29,835 nt of DNA from Metaruminococcus_A sp964607135 (GCA_964607135.1 CAZSIV010000026.1:1-29835); one strand, 5' to 3'; positions 5,928 to 13,705 are shown, counted from the first letter of the stretch. A program made the numbers and translations. Notes: generated by a model not told the origin, from the letters alone.

Positions 5928-5956
5928 TTGACAATCAGACCGTAAAATGATACCCT
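5928..5956 (+). promoter_or_regulatory. Promoter and structured leader of the DUF4317 gene
   Basis: TTGACA (5928-5933), a 17-base spacer and TACCCT (5951-5956, weak -10). The leader of about 150 bases then holds CCCATATGGG (5991-6000), AGAGAAAGC-TGTCG-GCTTTCTCT (6035-6057) and CGGGAG...CTCCCG (6077-6096), the last just before the ribosome site. The stretch 5775-5927 contains no gene that I can see; a palindrome CGTTCCGGAACG lies at 5881-5892. Confidence 0.5.
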
Positions 5957-6110
5957 AAAAAGGATTTCTTTCGGGGAGAACGCTTTGCGTCCCATATGGG
6001 GCTGCTGCGGCGTGCCTGCCCTGACGGAGCCTGGAGAGAAAGCTGTCGGCTTTCTCTGAAATGGTATTTCACAATACGGGAGAATCCTGCCTCCCGAGAA
6101 AAGGGGAAGT

Positions 6111-7265
6111 ATGAACGAAAAGGAGATTGCGGAGATTCGCCGCCGGTTCCGGCCGGACAAAGGGAATCTCACCCATCTGTGCGGATGCTATGTCAATGAA
6201 AAGGGGGAAATCATCGCCCGGTTTGACCAGTCGCTTCTCATGACGCCCCAGGAGGAGACCGAGCAGATTTTAGCGAATCTTAAGCGGACGCTGTCCGGGA
6301 CTCTGGGGAAAAACCTGATCGATATCACTTTTTCTACGGCCCAGGTGGTCGACAGCGAGGAGCACAGACTGCTGATGGCGCTCAGAAATTCGCAGCTGAA
6401 GGACGAAACGGCGCTCCGGGATTTTTTTCAGCGTGTGATCCAGGCGGTTTCGATGGACGGAAATTATATGATCCTTCTCACCTATGACCAGTACGACGTC
6501 CCTTACCGCTCCCGGGATGGAGAGCGGCAGGACGACGCTTCTTCCGAAGTGTTTTCCTACATCCTTTGCAGCATCTGCCCGGTCAAGATGACCAAGCCTG
6601 CGCTGAGCTATTATCCCGCCGACCAGATGCTCCACAACTTAAAGCTCGACTGGGTCGTGGCGCCCCCGGAGCTGGGCTTTTTGTTTCCCGCTTTTGACGA
6701 CCGCAGCACCAACCTCTACAATGCGCTGTACTACACCCGCAGCCCTTCTGAAAATCATGAGGCGTTTGTCAGCACAGTGTTCCATACGGAAATTCCAATG
6801 CCGGCGTCAGAGCAAAAAGAGGCGTTCCAGGAGATTTTGGAGGACGCCCTCGCTGGGGAATGCAGTTATGAGGTGGTGCAGGCTGTTTATGATGAGATCA
6901 ATGGATTAGTCGAGGAACACAAGGCGAACAAGGAAGAAGAGCCGCTGTTCATTTCCAAGAATACGGTGAAAGGGGCACTCAAATCCTGTGCGGTGCCGGA
7001 GGAGCAGGTGGAACGGTACGGTGAAGCCTACGATGCCCGGTTCGGCGTGGATGCCGCGCTCAGTCCGCGGAATCTCATCGACCGAAAGCTGGCGCTCCGC
7101 ACCCCCGATGTGACCATTCAGGTCAACCCCGAGCGGAGCGATCTGATCGAGACGCGGGTCATCAACGGCGCCAGGTACATTTTGATCCGCGCGGAGGACG
7201 GCGTCGAGGTAAATGGGGTGGAAATCCGCATTTCGAATCGGGAGGAAAGCAAAAAGAGCCCTTAA
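6111..7265 (+). CDS. DUF4317 family protein
   Basis: A 384-residue soluble protein that I recognise as the DUF4317 family of Clostridia. It starts with 'MNEKEIAEIRRRFRPDKGNLTHLCGCYV' in family style: a short helix, then 'N(I/L)T.I.GCYVN', then a beta-rich stretch. The middle carries 'LTYDQYDVPYRSRDG' and 'VFSYILCSICPVKMTKPALSY', also typical. The last 50 residues form a separate small domain ('DVTIQVNPERSDLIETRVINGARYILI'). There is no signal peptide, membrane segment or catalytic motif that I can point to. Its function is unknown. ATG at 6111 has AAGGGGAAG upstream. It is a single-gene unit with a hairpin-rich leader and its own terminators. Confidence 0.9.
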   Translation: MNEKEIAEIRRRFRPDKGNLTHLCGCYVNEKGEIIARFDQSLLMTPQEETEQILANLKRTLSGTLGKNLIDITFSTAQVVDSEEHRLLMALRNSQLKDETALRDFFQRVIQAVSMDGNYMILLTYDQYDVPYRSRDGERQDDASSEVFSYILCSICPVKMTKPALSYYPADQMLHNLKLDWVVAPPELGFLFPAFDDRSTNLYNALYYTRSPSENHEAFVSTVFHTEIPMPASEQKEAFQEILEDALAGECSYEVVQAVYDEINGLVEEHKANKEEEPLFISKNTVKGALKSCAVPEEQVERYGEAYDARFGVDAALSPRNLIDRKLALRTPDVTIQVNPERSDLIETRVINGARYILIRAEDGVEVNGVEIRISNREESKKSP

Positions 7266-7295
7266 AGGCTTCCTTTGCCGTACGGATTTCAACGG

Positions 7296-7372
7296 AACCG
7301 GCTTTTCTTGGCCGATGCGCCGGTTTTCGGCAAAAAACAAAGGAGACGCTTTTTATAAAGCGTCTCCTTTTT
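7296..7372. terminator. Double terminator between convergent genes
   Basis: AACCGGC (about 7296-7302) with GCCGGTT followed by TTC forms a weaker plus-strand hairpin. AAAGGAGACGCT (7339-7350) pairs perfectly with AGCGTCTCCTTT (7359-7370), with A-run and T-run on either side, serving both the DUF4317 gene and the lipoprotein gene ending at 7391. Confidence 0.85.
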
Positions 7373-7390
7373 CAACCTTATCCTGTAAAA

Positions 7391-7768
7391 TTATTTCTGC
7401 AGCGCTTCGTAGCCGGCTTTGGCAGCCTCTTTCAGGGTTTTGAACCCGGTGGTAGACATTGCGTTAAACAGGGTGTCAAGCTGCGGAAGGATCGTGCTGA
7501 CCTGGGGCTTTAACATCTCTTCGGTCACGTTGTCTTTCTGATCCATCAGCTCTGCGATGTACATCAAATAAGCGAGTGCGCACTCTTCTTTTTCAGCGTC
7601 GCTGGCGCCTTTCCAGTCGTCCCCGTTCCAAGACAGATAGTCGGTTTTAGCAGTGTCGGAAACGGTGCTGCCATTGCTCTCTCCGCCGCCGGTTCCGCCG
7701 TTAGAGCAGCCTGCGAAGATGCAGACCGTCATGAGGGATGCGAGTAAAAGGGCTAATACTTTCTTCAT
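7391..7768 (-). CDS. Small lipoprotein of unknown function
   Basis: A 125-residue precursor. Residues 1-20 are a lipoprotein signal peptide (KK start, LALLLASLMTVCIFAG) with a lipobox ending at C21, so the mature protein should be lipid-anchored outside the membrane. A Gly/Ser-rich linker (about 22-42) leads to a mostly helical domain of about 80 residues: 'YLSWNGDDWKGASDAEKEECALAYL', then 'VSTILPQLDTLFNAMSTTGFKTLKEAAKAGYEAL'. This small domain type (W..DDW..(S/A)..EK..CALAYL) is, as far as I know, unnamed. ATG at 7766-7768 follows AAGGAGAG. A consensus promoter (7831-7859) lies about 60 bases upstream, with the stem AAATGGA-AAA-TCCATTT (7804-7820) in the leader. Confidence 0.75.
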   Translation of the reverse strand: MKKVLALLLASLMTVCIFAGCSNGGTGGGESNGSTVSDTAKTDYLSWNGDDWKGASDAEKEECALAYLMYIAELMDQKDNVTEEMLKPQVSTILPQLDTLFNAMSTTGFKTLKEAAKAGYEALQK

Positions 7769-7830
7769 TGATAACTCTCCTTTGACAAAAAAGTGATAAA
7801 CTAAAATGGAAAATCCATTTCCAAATGCCT

Positions 7831-7859
7831 ATTATAGCAGGGAAGAAATAAAATAGCAA
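7831..7859 (-). promoter_or_regulatory. Promoter of the small lipoprotein gene
   Basis: Minus strand TTGCTA (7854-7859), a 17-base spacer and TATAAT (7831-7836). Confidence 0.65.
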
Positions 7860-7885
7860 CCCATTTTTTACAAAAAGGAAATAAA

Positions 7886-8842
7886 TTACTTCATCCCCAT
7901 CCTGACGTTGATCGGTTTTCCGCCGAGCCAGGCGGTGATGTTGTCAATGACCATTCCGCAGCGGCGAACCATCGATTCTTCCGTCGCAAAGGCGACATGG
8001 GGGGTGAGGACGGTGTTTTTTGCGTGCAGAAGCGGGTGATCTTCCTCGACCGGCGGCTCGTTTTCAAAAACGTCGATCCCCGCGCCTGCGATTCTTCCGC
8101 TGTTGAGCGCTTCAGCAAGGGCTTTGGAATCTACGACTCCGCCCCGGGCGACGTTGACCAACACCGCGTTCGGCTTCATCATGCCGATCCGCTCTTTGTC
8201 GATTAAAAGCTTGGTTTCGGGGGTGAGCGGAGTGTGCAGGGTGATGATATCGGCCTGCTTCATCAGGTCGTCCAGCGAACGGTATGCGATGCCGATCTGT
8301 TTGGATTCCTCGTGTTCCGTCCGGCTGTAACCGATCAGCTTGCAGCCGAAGGCTTTGCCGATTTCGGCGACGCGGTTTCCGATGGCGCCGGTTCCGACGA
8401 TCCCGAGGGTTTTCCCGCGGAGCTCGTTTCCGACCAGCCCGTCTTTGACGCCGCTTTCCTTGGTGCGGCTGTGGCAGGGGAGGATGTTGCGGTAAACAGC
8501 AAGGATGAGGCCGAAGGTGAGTTCCGCCACGGCGTCTGTGCAGTAGCCCTGCGCGTTGCAGACCAAGATTCCCTTTTCATTGCAGAGGGCGGGAATGTGG
8601 TCCACACCGGTAAAGCCGACAGAGATCATTTTCAGGTTGGGCGCAGCCAGGATCACATCTTCGCTCAGCGGAGAGTTTGCGACGATGAAGACATCCGCGT
8701 TTTTCGCCCGTTCCAGCTTTTCCGCTTCGCTGAGCTTTTTGCCGCAGAATACGAATTCGTGGCCCTGCTCGGTCAGCGGTTTTGCAAGTTCCAGAACGGT
8801 TGATTCAGGCACGCCGAGTGGTTCAAGCATTACAATGCGCAT
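7886..8842 (-). CDS. D-isomer-specific 2-hydroxyacid dehydrogenase
   Basis: A 318-residue NAD(P)-dependent dehydrogenase that interconverts a 2-keto acid and a D-2-hydroxyacid; the exact substrate cannot be read from the sequence. The nucleotide-binding Rossmann motif is G150xG152xxG155 (GTGAIG). The catalytic residues are R233 (NVARGGVVD), E262 (DVFENEPP) and H282 (LTPHVAF), all intact. Length is normal for the phosphoglycerate/glycerate/lactate dehydrogenase superfamily; no C-terminal ACT domain is present, so it is not a typical SerA. I chose ATG at 8840-8842 because AAGGAGGT lies 7 bases before it; a longer frame to 8905 has no such site. A promoter lies at 8877-8905. No clear terminator follows and the lipoprotein promoter is only 30-50 bases downstream. 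Confidence 0.9.
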   Translation of the reverse strand: MRIVMLEPLGVPESTVLELAKPLTEQGHEFVFCGKKLSEAEKLERAKNADVFIVANSPLSEDVILAAPNLKMISVGFTGVDHIPALCNEKGILVCNAQGYCTDAVAELTFGLILAVYRNILPCHSRTKESGVKDGLVGNELRGKTLGIVGTGAIGNRVAEIGKAFGCKLIGYSRTEHEESKQIGIAYRSLDDLMKQADIITLHTPLTPETKLLIDKERIGMMKPNAVLVNVARGGVVDSKALAEALNSGRIAGAGIDVFENEPPVEEDHPLLHAKNTVLTPHVAFATEESMVRRCGMVIDNITAWLGGKPINVRMGMK

Positions 8843-8876
8843 CAGATTTACCTCCTTGTTTTTTAATCCAAAGCCC

Positions 8877-8905
8877 ATTATACCCTTTTGGGAAAGGGGA
8901 TTCAA
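8877..8905 (-). promoter_or_regulatory. Promoter of the 2-hydroxyacid dehydrogenase
   Basis: Minus strand TTGAAT (8900-8905), a 17-base spacer and TATAAT (8877-8882). Confidence 0.7.
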
Positions 8906-8927
8906 GAGAGGTTTTTACAAAATGTTG

Positions 8928-8956
8928 TTGATTCGGCCTGGAATCTGCTGTAATAT
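8928..8956 (+). promoter_or_regulatory. Promoter of the transglutaminase-like lipoprotein gene
   Basis: TTGATT (8928-8933), a 17-base spacer and TAATAT (8951-8956). It leaves a leader of about 170 bases. Confidence 0.5.
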
Positions 8957-8977
8957 AGAGAATACTGAAACAAAAAA

Positions 8978-9063
8978 TTTTGCAGCGTCCGTTCTGTCTC
9001 ACTCTACCATCATATCGCAGAGACAGAACAATTATGCCGGTCGATTGACGAACTGCTGCAAAA
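8978..9063 (+). ncRNA. Candidate structured leader RNA (nested hairpins)
   Basis: An outer stem TTTTGCAGC (8978-8986) with GCTGCAAAA (9055-9063) encloses a perfect 10-bp inner stem GTTCTGTCTC (8991-9000) with GAGACAGAAC (9020-9029). Both lie between the predicted promoter and the lipoprotein start. The class is not recognised; this could be a riboswitch-like leader, an RNA stabiliser or, for the inner repeat, a protein operator. Confidence 0.4.
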
Positions 9064-9132
9064 GTGCAAAGAAAGGAATGGTACCGGGGGCAGAAGCTGC
9101 CGATACAAGCCCTGTACCATATGGCGGTTTCC

Positions 9133-10113
9133 ATGAAAAAAACAGCGCTGATTTTAATTACCTCCCTGCTCTGTTTCGCCCTCCCCCTGGGGGGATGTCA
9201 GGCGGGAAAAGAGCCGCAGACCAGCCAAAGTGAATCCGATGCCTCTTCGGGGAGCGGGCTTCCCGCCTATATTTACGCCTATAATCCCTACGCCCTCCCG
9301 TCTCTGGCGGAGGAACGGCTCGGCGGTTCCCTTTCCGTTTACAAAGCCGCGGTCGACGCGGTGGAGGAACGGACGGAAACGGTTTCGATGGGGAGCGAGG
9401 AAGAGTTCGAACTGGTAAAAGGGCTGTTGGAGGCATATTATCCTCCGTTTGCGTTGGTGACGGGCGTCGAATACAGCGCGGCCGATTCCTCCATGAAATT
9501 TACCTACCGCTATAATGACCGGGTGCATGGGCAGAAGATGTCCGCCTACCCGCAGCTTCTGGAGGGAATCCTCAAGCTCGCCCTGAAGGAGGGGGACAGC
9601 GACACCGCGAAAGCGATGGCGCTCTATCTTTACGCGACATCCAGCATGTTTGAAAGCGGCAGGAACGGGCTGACCGCGTGGGATGCGCTCAACGGCGAAT
9701 CCGACCACAACGGATACGCGGAGGCGCTCGGGGCGCTCCTCCTTCAGGCGGGGGTCGACTGCCTCGAGGCTGAAATCGAGATGGGGGACGGGACGCCGCA
9801 CCTCATGGTTTTAGTCAAGCTCGACGGGCAGTATTATTATTTAGACCCATACGGCGAAAAGGAGCTCAGCGACGGGACGGGCCTGGCGGCGTTTGGGATG
9901 ACCCGGAAGGACTGCGTCGAATACGGCTATCTGGATGCCGTTGCCGTGAAACTGGGCGGCGATTCCGGCAGTACAGCGCCCGTCGCGGCAGATTCCCGCT
10001 TTTCAGAGCTGCGGCGCTGCGTCAGGTGGGAATTTGACGAAAAACGCGAGAACATATTGGCGACGGCCGACGGCGTGCAGCTTAACTGGGGGCCGTTAAA
10101 GAAGGTGGATTGA
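9133..10113 (+). CDS. Lipoprotein with transglutaminase-like domain lacking the catalytic Cys
   Basis: A 326-residue precursor. The signal peptide (MKKTALILITSLLCFALPLGG) ends in a lipobox with C22, followed by a Ser-rich linker. Residues about 180-265 match the transglutaminase-like/bacterial peptidase pattern: 'TAWDALNGESDHNGYAEALGALLLQAGVDC', then 'GTPHLMVLVKLDGQYYYLDPYG'. The usual triad is Cys in 'C-x-G-Y-A', His in 'HxWN' and Asp in 'YYxxDP'. Here H223 and D238 are kept but the Cys position is H192 (HNGYA), so the classical thiol chemistry is not available. ATG at 9133 gives the cleanest signal peptide; ATG 9121 is an in-frame alternative, and neither has a strong ribosome site. It is a single-gene unit with a long structured leader. 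It could be a pseudoenzyme or wall-binding protein. Confidence 0.7.
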   Translation: MKKTALILITSLLCFALPLGGCQAGKEPQTSQSESDASSGSGLPAYIYAYNPYALPSLAEERLGGSLSVYKAAVDAVEERTETVSMGSEEEFELVKGLLEAYYPPFALVTGVEYSAADSSMKFTYRYNDRVHGQKMSAYPQLLEGILKLALKEGDSDTAKAMALYLYATSSMFESGRNGLTAWDALNGESDHNGYAEALGALLLQAGVDCLEAEIEMGDGTPHLMVLVKLDGQYYYLDPYGEKELSDGTGLAAFGMTRKDCVEYGYLDAVAVKLGGDSGSTAPVAADSRFSELRRCVRWEFDEKRENILATADGVQLNWGPLKKVD

Positions 10114-10172
10114 CCGGAAGGAACCGGGTGCAAAAAGTCAGATGGGGGTAAGGTCCATAAAGCGACAAAAAG

Positions 10173-10208
10173 GGCAAGGCAGACCGTTTCGGTTTGCCTT
10201 GCCTTTTT
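10173..10208. terminator. Bidirectional terminator
   Basis: GGCAAGGCAGACC (10173-10185) pairs with GGTTTGCCTTGCC (10191-10203) with one G-T pair, A-run on the left and TTTTTTA on the right. It ends the gene finishing at 10113 and the minus-strand unit ending at 10276. Confidence 0.9.
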
Positions 10209-10275
10209 TATGTGAACGCTTCTAAACAGGAGGCGAAACAGGGATGAAAAGGAAGGTCGATCGAAACAGACGCGA

Positions 10276-10500
10276 TTAATCCTTCTTTTCAAATATGCCC
10301 CAGAATGCAATCCCAAGCCCCAAAACAGCGATGCCTGCGAAAATGTAAAACGTCGGCATCAGCCCATACTGCGACATTGTCCAGAATGAGGAAAACTGCC
10401 CGTTTACCGATAAGCCGCTGAGCATCGTTCCCGCTAAAAGGATTGCGGCGGAAAGCAGTCCCGCTAAAAGCAGGACAGAACCGAGAATCACTTTTTTCAA
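10276..10500 (-). CDS. Small two-helix membrane protein
   Basis: About 74 residues. The first transmembrane helix covers about 3-27 (VILGSVLLLAGLLSAAILLAG) and the second about 48-68 (PTFYIFAGIAVLGLGIAFWG). A 20-residue polar loop lies between them and the protein ends in a charged tail (FEKKD). I chose TTG at 10498-10500 because AAAGGGGG lies seven bases upstream of it. A GTG at 10543-10545 would add 15 residues with no ribosome site. It follows ddh by 57 bases on the same strand and ends at the strong terminator 10173-10208, so it is probably the last gene of the ddh unit. The family is not recognised and no function is inferred. Confidence 0.65.
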   Translation of the reverse strand: MKKVILGSVLLLAGLLSAAILLAGTMLSGLSVNGQFSSFWTMSQYGLMPTFYIFAGIAVLGLGIAFWGIFEKKD

Positions 10501-10557
10501 CCGAAAGCCCCCTTTGAAGGTTACAATAAATCCTTTGACCTGCACATCATAGAAAAA

Positions 10558-11526
10558 TCAAAGGAACTCTTTCCGCAGCTGTTCGGCAGAAAGAGGAGAG
10601 AGCGCCCCGACCGGCAGGTCGAAGATGGTGACAGCCCCCGTCATGCCGCGCTGCGCCATCCGGACAACCGCTCTGCCGCAGGCGACCAGAACGCTCGAGG
10701 TGAACTCCGGATTGCTGCCGAGCTCGAGACTGAATTCAACCTTTTGCTTGGTTCCGGCGGCGCTTTCCCCATTTCGGATGACAAAGCCGCCGTGCGGGAG
10801 CCCCGCATGGTCGCGGTCAAGCTCATCCTGGCTGATGAAGTGGACTTCGGTATCGTAATCGGAGAAATAGTTCGGCATGGTGACGATTTCTTTTTCGATC
10901 TTCGCCCGGTCGGCCCCTTCTTTTGCAACGACGTAGCAGACGCGGCGGTGCTTTTCGCGGGTGGTAAAGTCCTTGTTTTCACCACGGCGCACGCTTTCGA
11001 GAGCGGCTGGAATGGGGACGGTGTACTGCTTTGCATCTGCGACGCCCTCGATCCGGCGGATCGCGTCGGAATGCCCCTGGCTGATCCCTTTTCCCCAGAA
11101 GGTGTAGGTGTGGCCTTCCGGCAGGACGGCGGCGGTGAGAACACGGTTGAGGGAGAACAAGCCCGGATCCCATCCCGAGGAGATCATCGAAAGAGTGCCG
11201 GCTTTTTTTGAGACCGCGTCGACGGCTTCAAAATACTCCGGGATTTTGGCGTGGGTGTCGAAGCTGTCGATGGTGTTGAAATGTGCGGCAATTTCAGGAA
11301 CCTGAACCGGCAGGTCGGTTGCCGAACCGCCGCACATGAACATCAGGTCGATTTTTCCCTTGTAATCCAGGATTTTTTCGATCGATACGAGGCCGGAATC
11401 CGGGGCGGGCGTCCGCCGGGTGAAGACAGCGATCAGCTCAAAATCCGGATTCTGTTTGAGCGCAAGCTCGACGCCCTTTCCGAGGTTTCCGTAGCCCACG
11501 ATTCCAACTCTGATTTTTTTACTCAT
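10558..11526 (-). CDS. ddh: meso-Diaminopimelate D-dehydrogenase (EC 1.4.1.16)
   Basis: A 322-residue NADPH-dependent enzyme that converts L-tetrahydrodipicolinate and ammonia to meso-diaminopimelate in one step, feeding lysine and peptidoglycan synthesis. Visible features are the N-terminal dinucleotide fold G11xG13xxG16 (GYGNLG) and the family blocks 'CGGSATDLPVQ', 'NTIDSFDTHAKIPEY', 'SSGWDPGLFSLNRVL', 'GKGISQGHSDAIRRIEGV' and 'LPHGGFVIRNGE', all characteristic of Ddh. Length is typical. ATG at 11524-11526 follows AAAGGAGC. The gene lies 24 bases after the FAD dehydrogenase gene on the same strand and is probably co-transcribed from the promoter at 12983-13011. Confidence 0.95.
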   Translation of the reverse strand: MSKKIRVGIVGYGNLGKGVELALKQNPDFELIAVFTRRTPAPDSGLVSIEKILDYKGKIDLMFMCGGSATDLPVQVPEIAAHFNTIDSFDTHAKIPEYFEAVDAVSKKAGTLSMISSGWDPGLFSLNRVLTAAVLPEGHTYTFWGKGISQGHSDAIRRIEGVADAKQYTVPIPAALESVRRGENKDFTTREKHRRVCYVVAKEGADRAKIEKEIVTMPNYFSDYDTEVHFISQDELDRDHAGLPHGGFVIRNGESAAGTKQKVEFSLELGSNPEFTSSVLVACGRAVVRMAQRGMTGAVTIFDLPVGALSPLSAEQLRKEFL

Positions 11527-11550
11527 TTTTTTCGCTCCTTTACAGGCATT

Positions 11551-12939
11551 TTACTTCTTTAATATATGATCTGCTACATAAAGGCCATTAGCCGCCGCCT
11601 GTGAGAGGGAACGGGTAAAGCCCGCCCCATCTCCGACTGCGTAGATATTCTTCGTCCCTGCCAGCTCAAAGTCGACTGTTTCCGGTCGGGCGGAATAGTA
11701 TTTGCACTCGACGCCGTAAAGCAGCGTGTCGTAGTTTGCGGTGCCCGGCGCAATTTTGTCCAACGCGTGGAGGGTTTCCACAATGTTGTCGAGCTGCCGT
11801 TTGGGCAGACAGAGGCTCAAATCGCCCGCGACTGCATCGAGGGTTGGGCGGACGGTCGACTGCGCCAGCCGTTTGACATCCGTCCTTCTGCCCTGCTCCA
11901 GATCCCCTAAGCGCTGCACCAGCACGGAGCCGCCGCTGATTAGGTTCGCGAGGCTTGCGACATGGCGGGCGTACTCGATCGGTTCCCGGAACGGCTCGGT
12001 AAACCGGCTGGTGGAGAGGAGCGCAAAGTTGGAATTTTCCGTTTTGCGCGCTTTATCCCGGTAGGCGTGCCCATTGACGGTGAGAACCCCGCCGGTGTTT
12101 TCGGTGACGACCAGCCCGCCCTCGTTGAAGCAGAACATCCGGGTTGTGTCCCCGTACTGCTTGGAACGGTACCAGATCTTTGGCTCATAGATTTTTTTGG
12201 AGAAATCCTCCCAGACCATGGCGGGGAGCTCGACCCGGACGCCGATGTCCACCTGGTTGTTGGTGAGCGGAATCCCATTTTTCTTGCACCATTTCGAGAA
12301 AAAACTGCTCCCGGCCCGCCCCACCGCAAAGACGATGATGCCGGCCTCGATCACATGCTGTTCCCCGCCGCTGTCGGAAAAGGTGACGGTGCGGGCGCTT
12401 TTGTCCGCGTCGGTCACGTTGGAATGGACGAGGATATCGACCTTGTCCCGCAGGGAATCGATCAGCTTGCGCATCGTGTCGAAGTTGGCGTCGGTTCCCA
12501 GATGCTTGAGCTGCGCCTGGCTCATGTGCAGGTCGTGCCGGATGCAGCGCTTTTTGAGCTCGTTGTCCGGCAGGTACCGCTCGGTGGTGGCGCCGTGCGC
12601 CGTCAGAATTTTATCGGCCTGTTCGATGTATTCGATCACCGTTTCGGGCGGCATGAATTCCGTCAGCCATCCGCCGTATTCGGTGGAGATGACGTATTTT
12701 CCATCCGAAAAGGCGCCCGCGCCCGCCATCCCCTCCATAATGGCGCAGGATTTGCATTTCACACAGGCTTTAGCCTGCTTGGTGATAATTGGGCAAACCC
12801 GGTCGAGCAGGTCGTTCCCTTTTTCCAGGATGCAGATTTTAAGGGCGGGCGCCTTCTCGCTCAGACGGTGCGCAGCCATGATCCCACCGATGCCGCCGCC
12901 GATGATGGCGACGTCGTATCGATCCTTATGATATTGCAT
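11551..12939 (-). CDS. FAD-dependent dehydrogenase, COG2509-like
   Basis: A 462-residue flavoprotein. The FAD-binding dinucleotide motif is at the N-terminus (VAIIGGGIGGIMAAHRL, residues 10-26). Residues 49-65 have four cysteines (C49, C59, C62, C65) in 'VCPIITKQAKACVKCKSC', followed by 'GMAGAGAFSDGKY'. The C-terminus has the second FAD-contact motif 'NIYAVGDGAGFTRSLSQAAANG'. This pattern matches the uncharacterised FAD-dependent dehydrogenases of COG2509, related to HI0933-like and geranylgeranyl-reductase-type flavoproteins. The electron donor and acceptor are unknown; the Cys-rich segment may hold a metal or disulfide. I chose ATG 12937-12939 because AAAGGAGTTTC lies just upstream; a longer frame to 13011 crosses the promoter. 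It heads the unit that includes ddh. Confidence 0.82.
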   Translation of the reverse strand: MQYHKDRYDVAIIGGGIGGIMAAHRLSEKAPALKICILEKGNDLLDRVCPIITKQAKACVKCKSCAIMEGMAGAGAFSDGKYVISTEYGGWLTEFMPPETVIEYIEQADKILTAHGATTERYLPDNELKKRCIRHDLHMSQAQLKHLGTDANFDTMRKLIDSLRDKVDILVHSNVTDADKSARTVTFSDSGGEQHVIEAGIIVFAVGRAGSSFFSKWCKKNGIPLTNNQVDIGVRVELPAMVWEDFSKKIYEPKIWYRSKQYGDTTRMFCFNEGGLVVTENTGGVLTVNGHAYRDKARKTENSNFALLSTSRFTEPFREPIEYARHVASLANLISGGSVLVQRLGDLEQGRRTDVKRLAQSTVRPTLDAVAGDLSLCLPKRQLDNIVETLHALDKIAPGTANYDTLLYGVECKYYSARPETVDFELAGTKNIYAVGDGAGFTRSLSQAAANGLYVADHILKK

Positions 12940-12982
12940 TTTTTGAAACTCCTTTGTTTCGTCCTTGCATAAAACTTTCTGT

Positions 12983-13011
12983 ATTATAACACAGCTCCCT
13001 GAAATATGCAA
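12983..13011 (-). promoter_or_regulatory. Promoter of the FAD dehydrogenase-ddh unit, inside a hairpin
   Basis: Minus strand TTGCAT (13006-13011), a 17-base spacer and TATAAT (12983-12988). The inverted repeat AGCTCCCTG (12993-13001) / CAGGGAGCT (13026-13034) overlaps the spacer and flanks the -35 box. It could be the end structure of the rex transcript, an operator, or both. Confidence 0.65.
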
Positions 13012-13045
13012 TATTCTGCATACCCCAGGGAGCTTATCTTTCGTT

Positions 13046-13669
13046 TTACAGGTGGGCGATCTGGTAGGAAAGCAGCATTAGACTGTCGTCGATATGGATG
13101 TTTTCAACCAACGCCCCCTCAAGGTCGAGATCGGCATAACAGAAGTTCAAAATTCCCCGGATGCCGAGCGACACGATAAACCGCGCCGTCTTTTCCGCGC
13201 TCTCGCCGGAGATTGCCAGGATGGCGATCCCGGGCCGTTCCTGTTCCGGGATGGCGGCGAGGCGTTCTACGCTTTCTACCTCGTGTCCGCCGACCACGGT
13301 TCCGATCAGGTCGGGATCCCGGTCGTAGATCCCCATCAGCTCAAAGCCTCGCCCCCGGAACATCCGATGCCTTGCCAGCGCGTGGCCGATGTTGCCGGCC
13401 CCGATGATCGCGACCCGCTGGCTGCCGTAGAGCCCCAGCTCCTCGGCAATCCGCCGATGCACCTCGCTGATCAGGTAGCCGAACCCGTTGTGGCCGTTTA
13501 CGCCGAGCTGTCCCAGGTCGCGCCGCACCTGAGAGGAGGTGATCCCGAGCTTTTCAGCCAGCTCTCCGGAAGATATCTTGGTCTTGTCATACAGGGCAAA
13601 TTCCCGCAGGTAACGCAGATACTTGGGAAGACGGGCAACCACCTCTCTCGGAAGGGTCATTTTTGACAT
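13046..13669 (-). CDS. rex: Redox-sensing transcriptional repressor Rex
   Basis: A 207-residue protein of normal Rex length. Residues 1-75 are the winged-helix DNA-binding domain with the family signature 'LPKYLRYLREFALYDKTKISSGELAEKLGITSSQVRRDLGQLG'-type arrangement and 'NGFGYLI'. Residues 83-200 are the NAD(H)-binding Rossmann domain, G90xG92xxG95 (IIGAGNIGHALARH), with 'FELMGIYDRDPDLIG'. Rex leaves its operators when NADH rises and so derepresses NADH-oxidising and hydrogen-producing pathways. ATG at 13667-13669 has only a weak GAGGCG site. The gene begins 37 bases after the hydrogenase stop and is probably the last gene of that operon. Two Rex-box-like sites overlap the operon promoter (18336-18386), which implies autoregulation. 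Confidence 0.95.
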   Translation of the reverse strand: MSKMTLPREVVARLPKYLRYLREFALYDKTKISSGELAEKLGITSSQVRRDLGQLGVNGHNGFGYLISEVHRRIAEELGLYGSQRVAIIGAGNIGHALARHRMFRGRGFELMGIYDRDPDLIGTVVGGHEVESVERLAAIPEQERPGIAILAISGESAEKTARFIVSLGIRGILNFCYADLDLEGALVENIHIDDSLMLLSYQIAHL

Positions 13670-13705
13670 AACAGCGCCTCGATTCTGAAAAAGGATGCCG
13701 CGAAA

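Noticed and set aside
11962..12972. A 336-residue open frame on the plus strand
   Set aside because: It lies opposite the well-supported FAD dehydrogenase gene, which is GC-rich and so leaves long open antisense frames. No ribosome site or family match.
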